64,000 nucleotides of DNA from Dioscorea cayenensis subsp. rotundata. Its lineage: Eukaryota > Streptophyta > Magnoliopsida > Dioscoreales > Dioscoreaceae. Position 1 is the first letter of the stretch. Each line of letters starts with the position of its first letter. Positions 37,505-49,700 of this stretch are shown here, piece after piece. The translations under genes and the position numbers were made by a program. Location: positions 30,104,185-30,168,184 of the forward strand of contig NC_052471.1 of assembly GCF_009730915.1 (NCBI RefSeq), read 5' to 3'. Under the pieces are notes generated by a model that was not told where the DNA came from, did no database searches, and saw only the letters and a program-made list of their open reading frames with translations.

Positions 37505-40500
37505 TGTCACACGCCTTCTACCGAGGTAAATGTGGACCCATCGGTTAAAATTCCTTTTAACTCGAAGACCCGACACTCGCTTTTAAACAAAATCGGGACC
37601 TCATGAATCACAATTTACAATTTCACACCAACTACAGAGTTCAAATACATAAATATCATGAATACTGATAACTCAAATTTGCGAGTACAACCGCTACGAG
37701 ATCACAACAACAATGACAAGAAATAAAAGAAAAGGGGGACCCATGCGAGTCCCTGGACTCAACCCACGACTAGCTCTATACTCGGTCGAGACAATCTGAG
37801 GGTCCTCGCTCCCTGCAGCTACAAAGACATTCAGTTGGTCGGTAGTGGCTTAATAATTTCAAATACTTAAATACGATATATATAAAGTATATAAATACCA
37901 ATCTGCTCAAATAATTTTTCCAACTTTTTCCAAAATACCGAATTCCAAAGAAAATACTATCTTTAAAAGAACTTTCGAAACATAAATTCAACATAGATCA
38001 ACATCAATTTGATTTTCTCGGAAAAACACAAATTTTCAGTGAGAGACTACCCTCATCACGATTCAAAAAAATAACATAAATCTCAAATTCAAAATACGTA
38101 TATACCCAACACTCACCCAAAGATAACATGAGTTCAGAAAACTCTCTAAACCTCGCCGTGGCGCGGCTAGGTTCGAGGCCGTCAAGACACTCACGTCCCT
38201 CAACGTTGACCCATCGGTTCGCGGGTCGGTGACCCCGGCTACCCGATGAATATCGATCGAGGCTCTACGCTCCCACACGGCGGCCCTCGTGAGTGTCGGC
38301 CCGGGTCGACACGCCCACCTCAAAAGGGTGGCCGTGAAGACCGCCCTCTGCGATGAGATATCACCAAAACAATCACCACAATAAAAATACAACTCCACTC
38401 GGAGTACAATATCCATCCGTGATCGTCATCAAGAATACCTCGGCCGTTTCGACGGGACAAAGATAAACTACATAAGCAAAGCCCAAACTTTTAACACAAA
38501 ATAATTTGCAAGTCCCAACCAGCAAGCAACATGGAAATCCTTTTTCCGGGACAAGTATTCACATCACGAAATAAACATTATTTTCCATGAAAAGCGATGC
38601 CAAAAGTATAACAATGCATACACCGATGAAAGCCCGGATCGCACACCGTTTCCTATACCGGAATGAAAACCAATTCTACTAATAATGCCGATAAAACATC
38701 TTTAATATGCTCACATGGTTTCGCGAAATCACTCCAAATCAAAAGCATATATACCCATCAAAAATAAATACAAGAATTGAATAATTAAATCACATATACA
38801 TGTATTTTCACTATTCACAAACATCGTATAATTATACTAAAACTCGATGTATCAATACTGGGTTATCATGGCACATCGTAGGAAAATAAATATAAGTATA
38901 TTTCGACCTTATACGTAATTAAACATGATAAAATGAAATACTTAAACATTTATTTCCAAAAATACTAGCCATTAAACAATTATTTCAAAAATAATAATAA
39001 TTAATCAATTATTTAAAAATAATAGCCACTACCAACTCACTCCTGGTGTCCTTGGGTTCCTTCCTAGGCCGGAACTCTCTCCTAGCTCGAACAACACCCT
39101 AACGAATAACATAATAAAAATAAATAACATATTTAAACTCAAAAGAAAAATACGAAAAATAATAATCAACTCTCATTGGGCCCACTCACTCCAATCGGTT
39201 CAAACTCCGACCTTGCATAATCAAATTGGTCTCCAATTGCACTTAAGCCAAACTCGATTTGGACTGAACCATTACTGGACCAACCCTGAACCATCCTCAG
39301 ATTCACTGAACCAAGTTTCAAATTCATGAACCAGCTCAATTTCACCGAACCAGGGTTTAATTAAACCAATCAGCCTTGAACCAACTCAATTCTTATACAA
39401 AAATATATTGAACCAACTTGGTTCACCCAGAAACACCTTAGCCCAACATCCAAACCAAAGCCAAATCAAGCTTCAGCTAATTCAATTCAACTAGAAACCA
39501 TTCAAGTCAACCACACTCAACTTGATTTAATCAAACCACGACCGGATCAATTCAATCGAAACCCAGACCAATTCAATTCTCAGTCAAAACCCGATTCGAT
39601 TCGATTAAATGAACTTGGTTAAAGCCAAAATCAAACTCAACTCAATCGATTCGATTCAATTCAACTCAACTAAATCGATTATAACTTGGTTTGATCCGAC
39701 CAAATCAACTCTGGCTAACTCAACCAATTCGATCTAACCATCATCATTAACATCTTAATCATCATAATCATCAACTTAATTAACTAAACCAAACCCTAAT
39801 CTCGATTGCTACGATGAATTGCTACGGTAAAACCGAAAATCTCATCCTTCGTTCAGTTTAGATTCATGCACAAATACGATGATTTTTTTCAGCACAAATT
39901 GAGCAACAATCATCTATAACCATTAAACATGTTTTTCCTACTCAAATCCATCATTATCTTCATCATATCCATCAAATACACATATATACATGCATACATA
40001 CACTCATTCATCAAAAATACTACGAGAAAAAGCTCTTACCAACTAAAACCATCCCTCCCGATGAGCTCCTCCCTGATCTCCATCCCCACCTCAAATCTCC
40101 CATTTTTCTCCTCATTTCTTCATTTTTTATTTTATTTTTCCTTCTCGAGTTCTTGTAGCACAAAGATGGGAAGAAGATGAACAATTTCTCAAACCCTAGA
40201 TTTTTCCTCTAAATTACATTTTTCAGCCGAAATTCACTTTCAATCCCTCCAAATATATTTTCTTACAAAACAGTCCCTGAAAAAAACTCACCAATGATCC
40301 TGAATTATGAAATAGTATTCTCAAAAGGTCCTTTCAAATTACCGACGGTCCCCAGGTTATAACACAACATTTTTAAAAAGATCCCTTCCATCTTACTTTT
40401 TCGGGTCCTCGGTTTCCATAAACATTTCATGTCCATCCTTTTCATTTATTTTTAACCCAAAATTTTTTTAAAAACTTTTACATTTAAGTCCTTGTTCTTT

Positions 40501-40608
40501 CCGCTTGGGTTTCTCACCAAAATTACTCTGTACAAAAATATTACTGCAACTGTAGTAATACCCTGAATATATTTTTCCAGTAATTATCCAAAGGTTCAGG
40601 GTATTACA
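37505..40608 (-). repeat. 5' LTR of the long-LTR element
   Basis: About 3.1 kb, collinear with the left LTR over its whole length. It differs by many 1-3 base insertions and deletions as well as substitutions. Confidence 0.87.
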
Positions 40609-40613
40609 CAACG

Positions 40614-42298
40614 CCTAATACTTTGAGCATAACAAATCAGACTTGTAAATTTGCATATTACTTTTAGAAATGAGTTTTATTAATGCAATGCTAACGGATA
40701 AAACCATCAAAGCAAAGACCATAAATTCAAGCACTGAAGCCTGAATACTTAGAATGCAATACTTAACTATAGGTAAACAAACCATACCTCATCATTATTT
40801 GACCACTTCCTCAATGCATGACCTGTTACTAGAACTGGGAGGAACTAAAGATTCTAATAAAGCACATGGAAAGGATAACATGCTGCCATGATGATGGTTT
40901 AGATTTGAATTCAATTTTTTTTTAATCAGACTAATCTATGAAGAAACAAAGACATACAAGAAATTATGGATAGAGATGTGACAGATAGCTTGTATTGCAA
41001 GTAAGATCAACTGTGAGCATTCAATATAATCACAAGAGAGTTAATCATGCCAAAATTGAATTCACTAGCATATAAAATACATATTAATACATGATTAACA
41101 AAAACCAGGCCTAAGTATGTTGTTGGTATAAACTCATTAACAACAACAAATTGAATAAATGGTGATATAAATAACTGTTCAATTAAAACCAAACTAGATT
41201 AGCCATGCTCAATTTAAGTGAGACAAAAGGTGATATAGAGATGAGAGTACTGTATATTATTAATGATAAATAAACTAAAATCAACAAACTATATATATAG
41301 ATTACATGGTTAATGAAATCAAATAAAATTAATGAGTAGCATGAAATAAACTAATAATATGGAAGAAATGAGGAAAGTTTGTTTGAAAGGAAAGGTTTGA
41401 CCCCTGTTCACGAATCAGCTGTGAATGCTGCCAATACTGGTTTCTTCACCAACAACGTGATTAAAAATCACTTACAAATGAAAAAATGACTCATGCAAGA
41501 TGAATAAATCAACAAACTGTATAGATTACATGGTTAATGAAATCAAATAAAATTGATGAGTAGCATGAAATAAACTAATAATATGGAAGAAATGAGGAAA
41601 GTCTGTTTACAAGAAAAGGTTTGACTCCTATTCACTAATCAGCCGTGAATGTTGCCAATACCGGTTTCTTCACCAACCATGTGATTAAAGATCACTTACA
41701 AATGAAAAAATGACTCATGCAAGATGAATAACAAAGGTTGCAACTGAAAAACTGGTGGTGAGTCACTTGACTAGGAGCATTACATCCCATGCAAAAGTAG
41801 AGAGGACAACCATTAACTTGGTTAATAGCTTATTAAAATCACTTATAGATAAATCAATGAACTTAAACAAATGAAAGATGCAGAGAAACCTATATTTTCA
41901 AAACCTTAAACTATTGAAATATTAGATGGCGCAAGTTTTAAATGAATCAATACCTATAGCTCACAAGCTGGAATCTGAACAACGAATTTAGATATTATAA
42001 AAACAAATTCTAATGGGGTAAAACTTACATATCATAGGAGAGCTAAAATTTGGAAACCTTGTTATCAAATCATCGTACATTTTAATTGGAAAAAGATATA
42101 AATAAGATGCACTGTAAATACTGACCATAAATATTTTAAAATATTTTTATGTACCAAATATCATAGATCAACACATCATGCCCATTCCAAGTTTGGAAAG
42201 ACCTTGTATTCTTTTAGCCAGAAAGAACTTGATGTGATAATCACCATGAAAATAAGTCTTAATACCACAACTTCACAAAGCACATTAAAAAATAAGAG
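40614..42298. other. AT-rich intergenic DNA
   Basis: I see no gene. It contains the 225-bp tandem duplication listed separately. Confidence 0.45.
41279..41732. repeat. Two-copy tandem duplication of about 225 bp
   Basis: 41279-41508 and 41509-41732 are collinear (ATTACATGGTTAATGAAATC through ATGACTCATGCAAGATGAAT) with scattered substitutions. Confidence 0.9.
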
Positions 42299-42671
42299 GG
42301 TATTGTTGGGACGCAGCTGGTTAACCTGGTCCATAGTCTCACATCGCTGTGAGACACATTCTCTCTAGCTTCATATACCCTTACCAAACCTTCCCAAAGC
42401 GAGTATGGAAGTTAGGTGGGGTCCCCATGTAACATGGTATCAGAGTTGGGTTCCACGTTGATGCCGGGTTGTGCCTTGGATGAGCTAGGATCTTGGGTCC
42501 CACATCCGCTGTGGGCCCAAGGGGGGTGTTGGGACGCAGTGGTTAACCTGGTCCATAGTCCCACATCGCCTGTGAGACGCATTCTCTCTAGCTTCATATA
42601 CCCTTACCAAACCTTCCCCATAACTGCAGTTATGAAAAAGTTAGGGTGGTGGGTCCCTATGTAACAGGTAT
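42299..42671 (+). mobile_element. TRIM retrotransposon (copy 2)
   Basis: Element 42304-42666 (363 bp) with 5-bp duplication GGTAT on both sides. LTRs 42304-42434 and 42527-42666 begin TGTTGGGACGCAG and end ATGTAACA. The primer site TGGTATCAGAG directly follows the 5' LTR, and a GTGGGCCCAAGGGGGG tract precedes the 3' LTR. It is the same family as the copy nested in the MITE, in opposite orientation. The interior is 92 bp and non-coding. Confidence 0.93.
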
Positions 42672-42849
42672 CACCAGCTACAACATCAATAAAAACATGC
42701 AAGTGATGCTGGCATGTCCAAACAAGTGACAGAAGGTGAACTTGCATTTATGGAAAAAGAAATTGTCTAAGAAAAATGTCAGGTTTGTACAATATCAGGT
42801 TATTTGTGCTAATCTCTCTTCACATAACCTATCAAATACTATCCACAGT

Positions 42850-43530
42850 ACTTTATGAACCATTAAAAATTTGAGCGAAAAGACATCGCAATCGCTGTTG
42901 ACAGCCAAAAGGATGAAAACACATAAAGAAAGCTAAAATATTACCAGAGTAATACAAGGTTCAAGAAGAATATAAGAGCAAATGCACTTTGTTATTTAAT
43001 TCGACTAGATGAGTTTGGTAGATCAAGTTTAGTTATTTTGTTCAGCATCAAACAACAAACGGCTTAAAATACTGCATCTAAACTGCAGTAAAAATTATTC
43101 AAAAGACAACAAGTAATTATAATTAAAAGATAAACCTAATCACAATACTGTGGACACTTTCCTCTCAGAATAAATTATTATATGTGAGCCTGCAAAAATT
43201 TGAAGTAATCTAAGCAAAGTGACTGAATAATCATCCAAGAATTATAACAAAATACAAAAAAAGGTTGACAAAGTCAAGTCTTCAATTTTAATTGTTATAT
43301 ATTTGTCAATTTCTATTTCAGTAAGAATTTCCTTTATTAGTAGCAAACCTCCTATTAGATTTCAATGTCCTTTGTTACGCACAACTATTTAAGGCCAAAG
43401 TATGATGAAAAAAAGAAGGGGAATATTCAATCAAAATTATTTCTAAATCACTTGAGGCGTTAAGAGCTCCCAAGGTGAGTGCTTCCTCCAACGAACCTCT
43501 TGTTCCATCAACCATGGGTTCTTCAAGGCA
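42850..43530. repeat. Segmental duplication, copy B
   Basis: The uninterrupted counterpart of 26555-26886 plus 31847-32230. Near 43445-43520 it keeps the exon-like piece shared with copy A; I do not recognise the parent gene. Confidence 0.7.
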
Positions 43531-44386
43531 AATACATGTCGTTTTAGGGAAAAAAAATTGTCGTTTAACAATATCAAGACAATATTTATTCCTTTTTTTT
43601 TTTTCCAATTTTACCTATATTCAATTTTCTAAGTTATATAAATGAAGAGAGCAATATTTATAATCCCAAAAAAAAATATACATGGTTTCAAGAGAGGGAT
43701 AGTTTAGTAATTTGATTGGTTTTTATATTAAAATTTAGATAATTTAATGTTTTTTTTAATTCTTGCATAACATCCTTAAACTAGTTAAGAACAAAGATAG
43801 TATTATATACTGAAAGAAACAATAATTATGGATCTTGGTGTATATTATATACTGAAAGAAACAAAACATCCATAAGAAACAAAAATTATGGATCTTGGTG
43901 TGTGTGTGTGTATATGTAGAGTGTGGATATCCCTAGATAATGTGTCAGGAGCTTTTTATTTCTTATTTTTGTTTTGTGTTCTCTCTTGCATTTTATAGCC
44001 CGCAGATGACTAAAGCTTATATGAAAGAATCATTGGAAACGTTTTTGATAGCACCTATTGTGGTATGGCTAATTTGGAAGAACATTGGCATGTTCCAATG
44101 ACCACCTAAACACAATATTAAACAAGGTTATTATTAGGTGAGCACATTTTTATTGTTCATGATGACCACCTTTTGTGTGACTACGCTTATATGAAAATGA
44201 TTGGTGCTGGGAACAGAACAAAGGGAAAAAATTATCATGATGGAACAACAGAGCAATAGCAAAAAGTTTTCAAATCAAATTGATAAAACTCTATTCCTCA
44301 TCGGATTCAGAACCATCATCCTCACTAGCAGTGGCCAAACCATCTCTCCCTTTGGCCTTACCATTAACCACCACCACCTTGCCCTT
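43531..44386. other. AT-rich spacer
   Basis: Contains a local repeat of GAAACAA(AA)...ATTATGGATCTTGGTGT near 43805-43910 and a short GT run. No gene seen. Confidence 0.4.
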
Positions 44387-46609
44387 GTTTTTTTGGGGGA
44401 AGGAGCTAAGAGAGCTGTTTTATTGATAGAAAATAAAAAGTCTACAAGAGTTTAAAGTTACAAATTAGGAAGAAAAAACAAACAATACAACCAGAACAAG
44501 AACAAAGAACAAAAACAAACAAGACTAAAGAAAAAACAGGAAACTAAAACTGAAACCCAGCAGTAGGGAAATGCTTTTCATGATCCACTCTGGGAGATCT
44601 CTACCCCGATGGTAGAGAGTAATGGTATGCGTGTTTCGATGTAGCTAGCAAGATTATAAGCTGGAGAGCTCCACTCAAAAGGGACTTGAGTGAGGACGGG
44701 GTTGCCAATACAATTAAGCAAACAACTGATGTCCAGCACCCATTGATTGAAGATTCGAACCAGAATATCAATAGTCCTATAATCACCATTAAATGCTTGA
44801 AAGACATCTCGGTTAGCTGTAAAAATATGATGAAGACGCAGCTGGGCTCTTGACAGCTCATCCAGAATGATTCGACAAGAATGGAGCTCAAGCAAAGCAC
44901 AAGAATTTCTGACAACGGGTCCACAGTCTGCAAGATTAATGGTCCTGCGATGATCAGAAATGAAGAAACCAAAACCACTTACCTCATTATTTGGAACATG
45001 TGTAGTCGAGATGAAGAGAAATGGACCATCCGCATCCGAGAAGTTGTTAAGCAATAATTTCCGGCCGAGAAGCGAGTCAGTAGCAGTGAAATAGCTCCGG
45101 ACGTGGGACAAAGCTCGTGCAGGTATACCAGGGAAATTGAACTCAGACTGCTTAAACACAACATCACATCTGTGCTTCCATATATACCAAGTCACCGTAG
45201 CTATAACAGATTTATGAAAAACTGAGTAATTCCTACAAGTGATCCAAGAACCATTATAGAAACCCTCAGGAAACTCAAAAATATGACAAACCAAGCTGCT
45301 GACCATGAGCCAAATTGAGTGAGCTTTGGGACAGGAAGCCATAAGATGATCAGTATGCTCAAATTCCAATCCACAATGAACACAATAATTACGGGGAGCA
45401 GAATTAATCCTATAGAGATAATCATAAGTAGCCAGCTTGCCATTAAGGCAAGTCCAAATAAAATGCTGGACTCTGGGGGCAACCTTAAGATTCCAAATCT
45501 TCCTCCATCCAGTCCAAAGATTGAAATCATGAGTAGTATGATTAAAGAAATGATAAACCTTAGAAGAGATTCGACACCTAGAGGACTTGGGAACCCAGAT
45601 CCAATGACAAGGGGCAGCATCCTCAACTTGATAAAGTTTCCCTCTAAAATGGTTTAAATTATCCTCAAATAAAGAATGAAGGTTGTGAGTGTCCCAAGTA
45701 CCATGAGTAATGAAATCAGATATCTGGAAATCATCCAAATTCAGGGACATATTGCAAAAGGTTGGATTGAAAGCTAGAGGGGCATTATCACACCAAGGGT
45801 CATAAAGGAAAGAAGCCAAGTTGGGATTCACCGAATTCATAAAACAATGAGGCTTTAAATGAGCGGCAGTGTGACAAAGCCCTCTAAAAAACCAAGAACA
45901 ACCCTGAGGGATAGGATCCTTCCAAAAATTGAAATTGTCATAATTGGAATGAAGAAGATTAACCCATATTAAATCATTATTATTCAAAAATTTGAAAACA
46001 TTATTGGCCATTGAAGAGATTTTAGCAATAGAGAGATTTCTAATACCAAGACCCCCCTCAGGCTTGGGCAGGGTTAAATTGGCCCAAGCAATAGCATGGA
46101 TGCCCTTTCCATTGCCACCTTTGTACCAGAAAAAATCCCTCACAAATTTTGTCAATTTCTTTGAGGACTGTATCTGGAAGAGTATAAACAGTGGAATAAT
46201 AAGTTGGAATAGAAAGCATGGAGGAGTTAATAAGGATTACTTTAGTAGGCTGAGAAAGTTTGGAATGTTTCCAAGTGGTGCAGAGTCTACAAATTCTGTC
46301 AATCATGGGGTTAAAGGAAATCATCGCAATCCTTTTAGGGGAAATAAGAACACCCAAATAAGTAAAAGGAAAAGAGGCATGAGAAAAGCTCATAATAGAA
46401 CAGATACTTCTCTTAACTCTAGCGTTAAACAAAGAGGGAAAGTATATTGCTGATTTGTTAAAATTGGGGTGTTGGCCAGAAAGACGGCCACATAATTCAA
46501 TGCAAAACTTGATATTTCTGGCAGTTTTTCTAGAGGCTTGGATAATAAGAACTAGATCGTCAGCATACATAAACAAAGAAATAAACCAAGAACTAGGGTC
46601 ACCATTGAC
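44387..46609 (-). mobile_element. Truncated L1-type LINE
   Basis: On the minus strand the coding part runs from the telomere-repeat junction at 46609 to the stop at 44578. It is followed by an A-rich 3' region ending in a short A run near 44390. Only the C-terminal half of ORF2 is present: reverse transcriptase from just before YADD onward, the zinc-ribbon-like region and an RNase H-like tail. Endonuclease and ORF1 are missing. Confidence 0.88.
44578..46609 (-). pseudogene. LINE ORF2 remnant: reverse transcriptase C-terminal half, zf-RVT and RNase H
   Basis: The frame is open from the junction and reads FMYADDLVLI (46575-46546, the RT active-site block), then FTYLGVLISP (thumb region). A frameshift in about 46060-46155 passes into a 525-codon frame. 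That frame has LPKPEGGLGIRNL, the zf-RVT region with WNLKVAPRVQHFIW and CVHCGLEFEHTDHLMASC, and a degenerate RNase H-like end. The break at the upstream side falls inside the RT domain with no stop before the junction. One frameshift makes it inactive. Confidence 0.87.
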
Positions 46610-46703
46610 TAGGGTTTAGGGTTTTAGGATTTAGGGTTTAGGGTTTTAGGGTTTTAGGGTTTAGGGTTTTAGGGTTTAGGGTTTAGGGTTTAGGGTTTTA
46701 GGG
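46610..46703 (+). repeat. Telomeric TTTAGGG/TTTTAGGG array
   Basis: About 12-13 head-to-tail units of TTTAGGG mixed with TTTTAGGG and one ATTTAGG variant, starting directly at the broken LINE. This is the Arabidopsis-type plant telomere repeat. The G-rich strand runs left to right, so a chromosome end would be to the right. Confidence 0.95.
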
Positions 46704-49700
46704 CTTTTTCAGGGGTTTGCCTAGGTTTAGGCTCAGGCCCAGGCTCAGGCCCTAGGGCTTAGGGTCTAGGGCTCAGGCCTAGGCCCAGGCCCAGGCCCAG
46801 GGCTCAGGCCCAGGGCTCCAGATCAGGGCCCAGGCCCAGGCCCAGGCCCAGGCCCAGGCCCAGGCCCAGGGCTCAGGCCCAGGCCCAGGGCCCAGGGCCC
46901 AGGGCCCAGGCCCAGGGCCCAGGCCGAGGGCCCAGGGCCCAGGCCCAAGGCCCAGGCCAGGGCCCTAGGCCCAGGCCCAGGCCCAGCCCAGGCCCAGGCC
47001 CAGGCTGGCCCAGGCCCAGGCCCAGGCCAGGGCCTGGGGCCCAGGCCCAGGCCCAGGCCCAGGCCCAGGGCCCAGGCCCAGGCTCAGGCCAGGCCCAGGC
47101 CCAGGCCCAGGGCCCAGCTCCAGGCCCAGGCCCAGGCCCAGGCCCAGGCCCAGGCCAGGCCCAGGCCCAGGCCCTAGGCCCAGGCCCAGGCCCAGGCCCA
47201 GGGCCCAGGCTCAGGCCAGGCTCAGGCCCAGGGCCCAGGCCCAGGCCCAGGCCCAGGCCCAGGGCCCTATAGCCCAGGCCCAGGCCCAGGCCCAGTGCCC
47301 AGGGCCCAGGCCTGAGGGCCCAGGGCCCAGGCCCAGGCCCATGGGGCCTAGGCCCAGGCCCAGGCCCAGGCCCAGGCCCAGGCCCAGGCCCAGGCCCAGG
47401 GCCCAGGCTCCAGGCCCAGGCCCAGGCTCAGGCCCAGGCCCAGGCCCCAGGCCCAGGCCCAGGCCCAGGGCCCAGGCCAGGCCCAGGCCCGAGGCCCAGG
47501 CCCAGGCCCAGGCCCAGGGCCCAGGCCCAGGCCCAGGCCCTAGGGCCCAGGCCCAGGGCCCAGGCCCAGGCCCAGGGCCCAGGCCCAGGGCCCCAGGCCC
47601 AGCCCAGTGGCCCAGGCCCAGGCCCAGGCCCAGGCCCAGGGCCCAGGGCCCAGGCCCAGGGCCTGGCGAGGCCTTAGGCCTAGGCCCAGGCCCAGGCCCA
47701 GCCCAGGCCCAGGCTCAGGCCCAGGGCCCAGGCCCAGGGCCCCAGGCCCAGGCCCAGGCCCAGGCCCAGGCCCAGGCCCAGGCCCAGGCCCAGGGCCCAG
47801 GCCCAGCTCCAGGCCCAGGCCCAGGCCCAGGCCCAGGCCCAGGCTCAGGCCCAGCCAGGCCCAGGCCCAGGGCCCAGGCCCAGCCCAGGGCCCAGGCCCA
47901 GGCCCAGGCCCAGGCCCTAGGCCCAGGCCCAGGGCCCAGGGCCCAGGCCCAGGCCCAGGCCCAGGCCCAGGCCTAGGGCCCTAGGCCTATGGGCCCAGGC
48001 CCAGGCTCAGGCCCAGGCCCAGGCCCAGGCCCAGGGGCCTAGGCCCAGGGCTCCAGGCCCAGGGCCCAGGGCCCAGGGCCCAGGGCCCAGGGCAGGGCCT
48101 AGGCCCAGGCCCAGGCCCAGGCCCAGGCCCAGGGCCCAGGCCCAGGCCCAGGGCCCAGGCCTCAGGCCCAGCCCAGGGCCCAGCCCAGGCCCAGGGCCCA
48201 GCCCAGGCTCCAGGGCTCAGGGCCCAGGGCTTGAGGGCCCAGGGCTCAGGGCCCAGGCCCCAGGCCCAGGCCCAGGCCCAGGCCCAGGCCAGGGCCCAGG
48301 CCCAGGCCCAGGCCCAGGCCCAGGCCCCAGGGCCCAGGCCCAGGCCCAGGCCCAGGGCCCAGGCCCAGGGCCCAGCCTCGGGCCCAGGCCCAGGCCCAGG
48401 CTCAGGCCCAGGCCCAGGGCCCAGGGCCCAGGCCCAGGGCCTCAGGCCCAGGCCCAGGGCCCAGGCCCAGGCCCAGGCCCAGGCCCAGGGCCCAGGGCCC
48501 AGGGCCCAGGGCCCAGGGCCCAGGCCCAGGCCCAGGCCCAGGCCCAGGCCCAGGGCCCAGGGCTCCAGGCCCAGGGCCCAGGCCCAGGCCCAGGCCCAGG
48601 CCCAGGCCCAGGGCCCAGGGCCCAGGGCCCAGGGCCCAGGGCCCAGGGCCCAGGGCCCAGGGCCCAGGGCCTGAGGCCTAGGCCCAGGCCCAGGGCCCAG
48701 GGCCCAGGCCGGCCCAGGGCTCAGGGCCCAGGGCCCAGGCCTAGGCCCAGGCCCAGGGCCCAGGCCCAGGGCCCAGGGCCCAGTGCTCAGGCTCAGCCGA
48801 GCTCAGGCCCAGGGCCCAGGCCCAGGGCCCAGGGCCCAGGCCCAGGCCCAGGCCCAGGGCCCAGGGCCCAGGCCAGGCCCAGGCCCAGGCCCAGGGCCCA
48901 GGGCCCAGGCCCAGGGCCCAGGCCCAGGCCCAGGCCCAGTGCCCAGGGCCCAGGCTCAGGCCCAGGGCCCAGGCCCGGGCCCAGGGCCCAGGCCTGCGCC
49001 CAGGGCCCTAGGGCCCAGGGCCCAGGCCCAGGCCCAGGCCCAGGGCCCAGGCCCAGGCCCAGGCCTGTGCCCAGGCCCAGGCCCAGGCCCAGGCCCAGCC
49101 CAGGCCCAGGCCCAGCCCAGGGCCCAGGCCCAGGCCCAGGCCCAGGCCCAGGCCCAGGGCCCAGGGCCCAGGCCCAGGCCCAGGCCCAGGCCCAGGCCCA
49201 GGCCCAGGCCCAGCCCAGGCCCAGGCCCAGGCCCAGGCCCAGGCCCAGGCCCAGGCCCAGGCCCAGTGCCCAGCGGCCTAGGCCCAGGCCCAGGCTCAGG
49301 CCCAGGCCCAGGCCCAGGGCCCAGGCCCAGGCCCAGCCCAGGCCCAGCCCAGCCCAGGCCCAGGGCCTGAGGGCCCAGGCCCAGGCCCAGGCCCAGGGCC
49401 CAGGGCCCGTCCAGCGCCCAGGGCCCAGGCCCAGGCCCAGGCCTAGGCCCAGGCCCAGGCCCAGGCCCGGCCCAGGCCCAGGGCCTAGGCCCAGGCCCAG
49501 GCTCAGGCCCAGGCCCAGGCCCAGCCCAGCCCAGGGCCTAGGGCAGCCCAGCCTGTGGCCCAGGCCCAGGGCCCAGGGCCCAGGGCCCAGGCCCAGGGCC
49601 CAGGCTCAGGGCCCAGGCCCAGGCCCAGGCCTAGGCCCAGGGCCCAGGGCCTGTGGCCCAGGCCCAGGCCCAGGCCCAGGCCTCGGGCCCAGGCCCAGGC

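Larger units (their letters stand above)
33911..40608 (-). mobile_element. LTR element with 3.1-kb LTRs and a 0.5-kb interior
   Basis: The LTRs are 33911-37006 and 37505-40608, flanked by the 5-bp duplication CAACG (33906-33910, 40609-40613). In minus orientation each begins TGTAATACC and ends GTGTGACA. The 498-bp interior starts, next to the 3' LTR, with minus-strand AAATTTCGAGGACGAAATTT. That is the usual tail of Tekay/Del chromovirus pol ORFs before the polypurine tract, so I infer a Ty3/Gypsy chromovirus origin. No gag, protease, reverse transcriptase or integrase remains, and no canonical primer binding site is seen. It is either a deletion derivative or a non-autonomous (LARD-like) element. 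Confidence 0.85.

Noticed and set aside
41279..41732. Possible CRISPR-like or satellite array
   Set aside because: Only two long direct copies without spacers; a simple tandem duplication.
45992..46453. 153-codon plus-strand frame over the LINE
   Set aside because: Antisense to the LINE ORF2 remnant; no motif.
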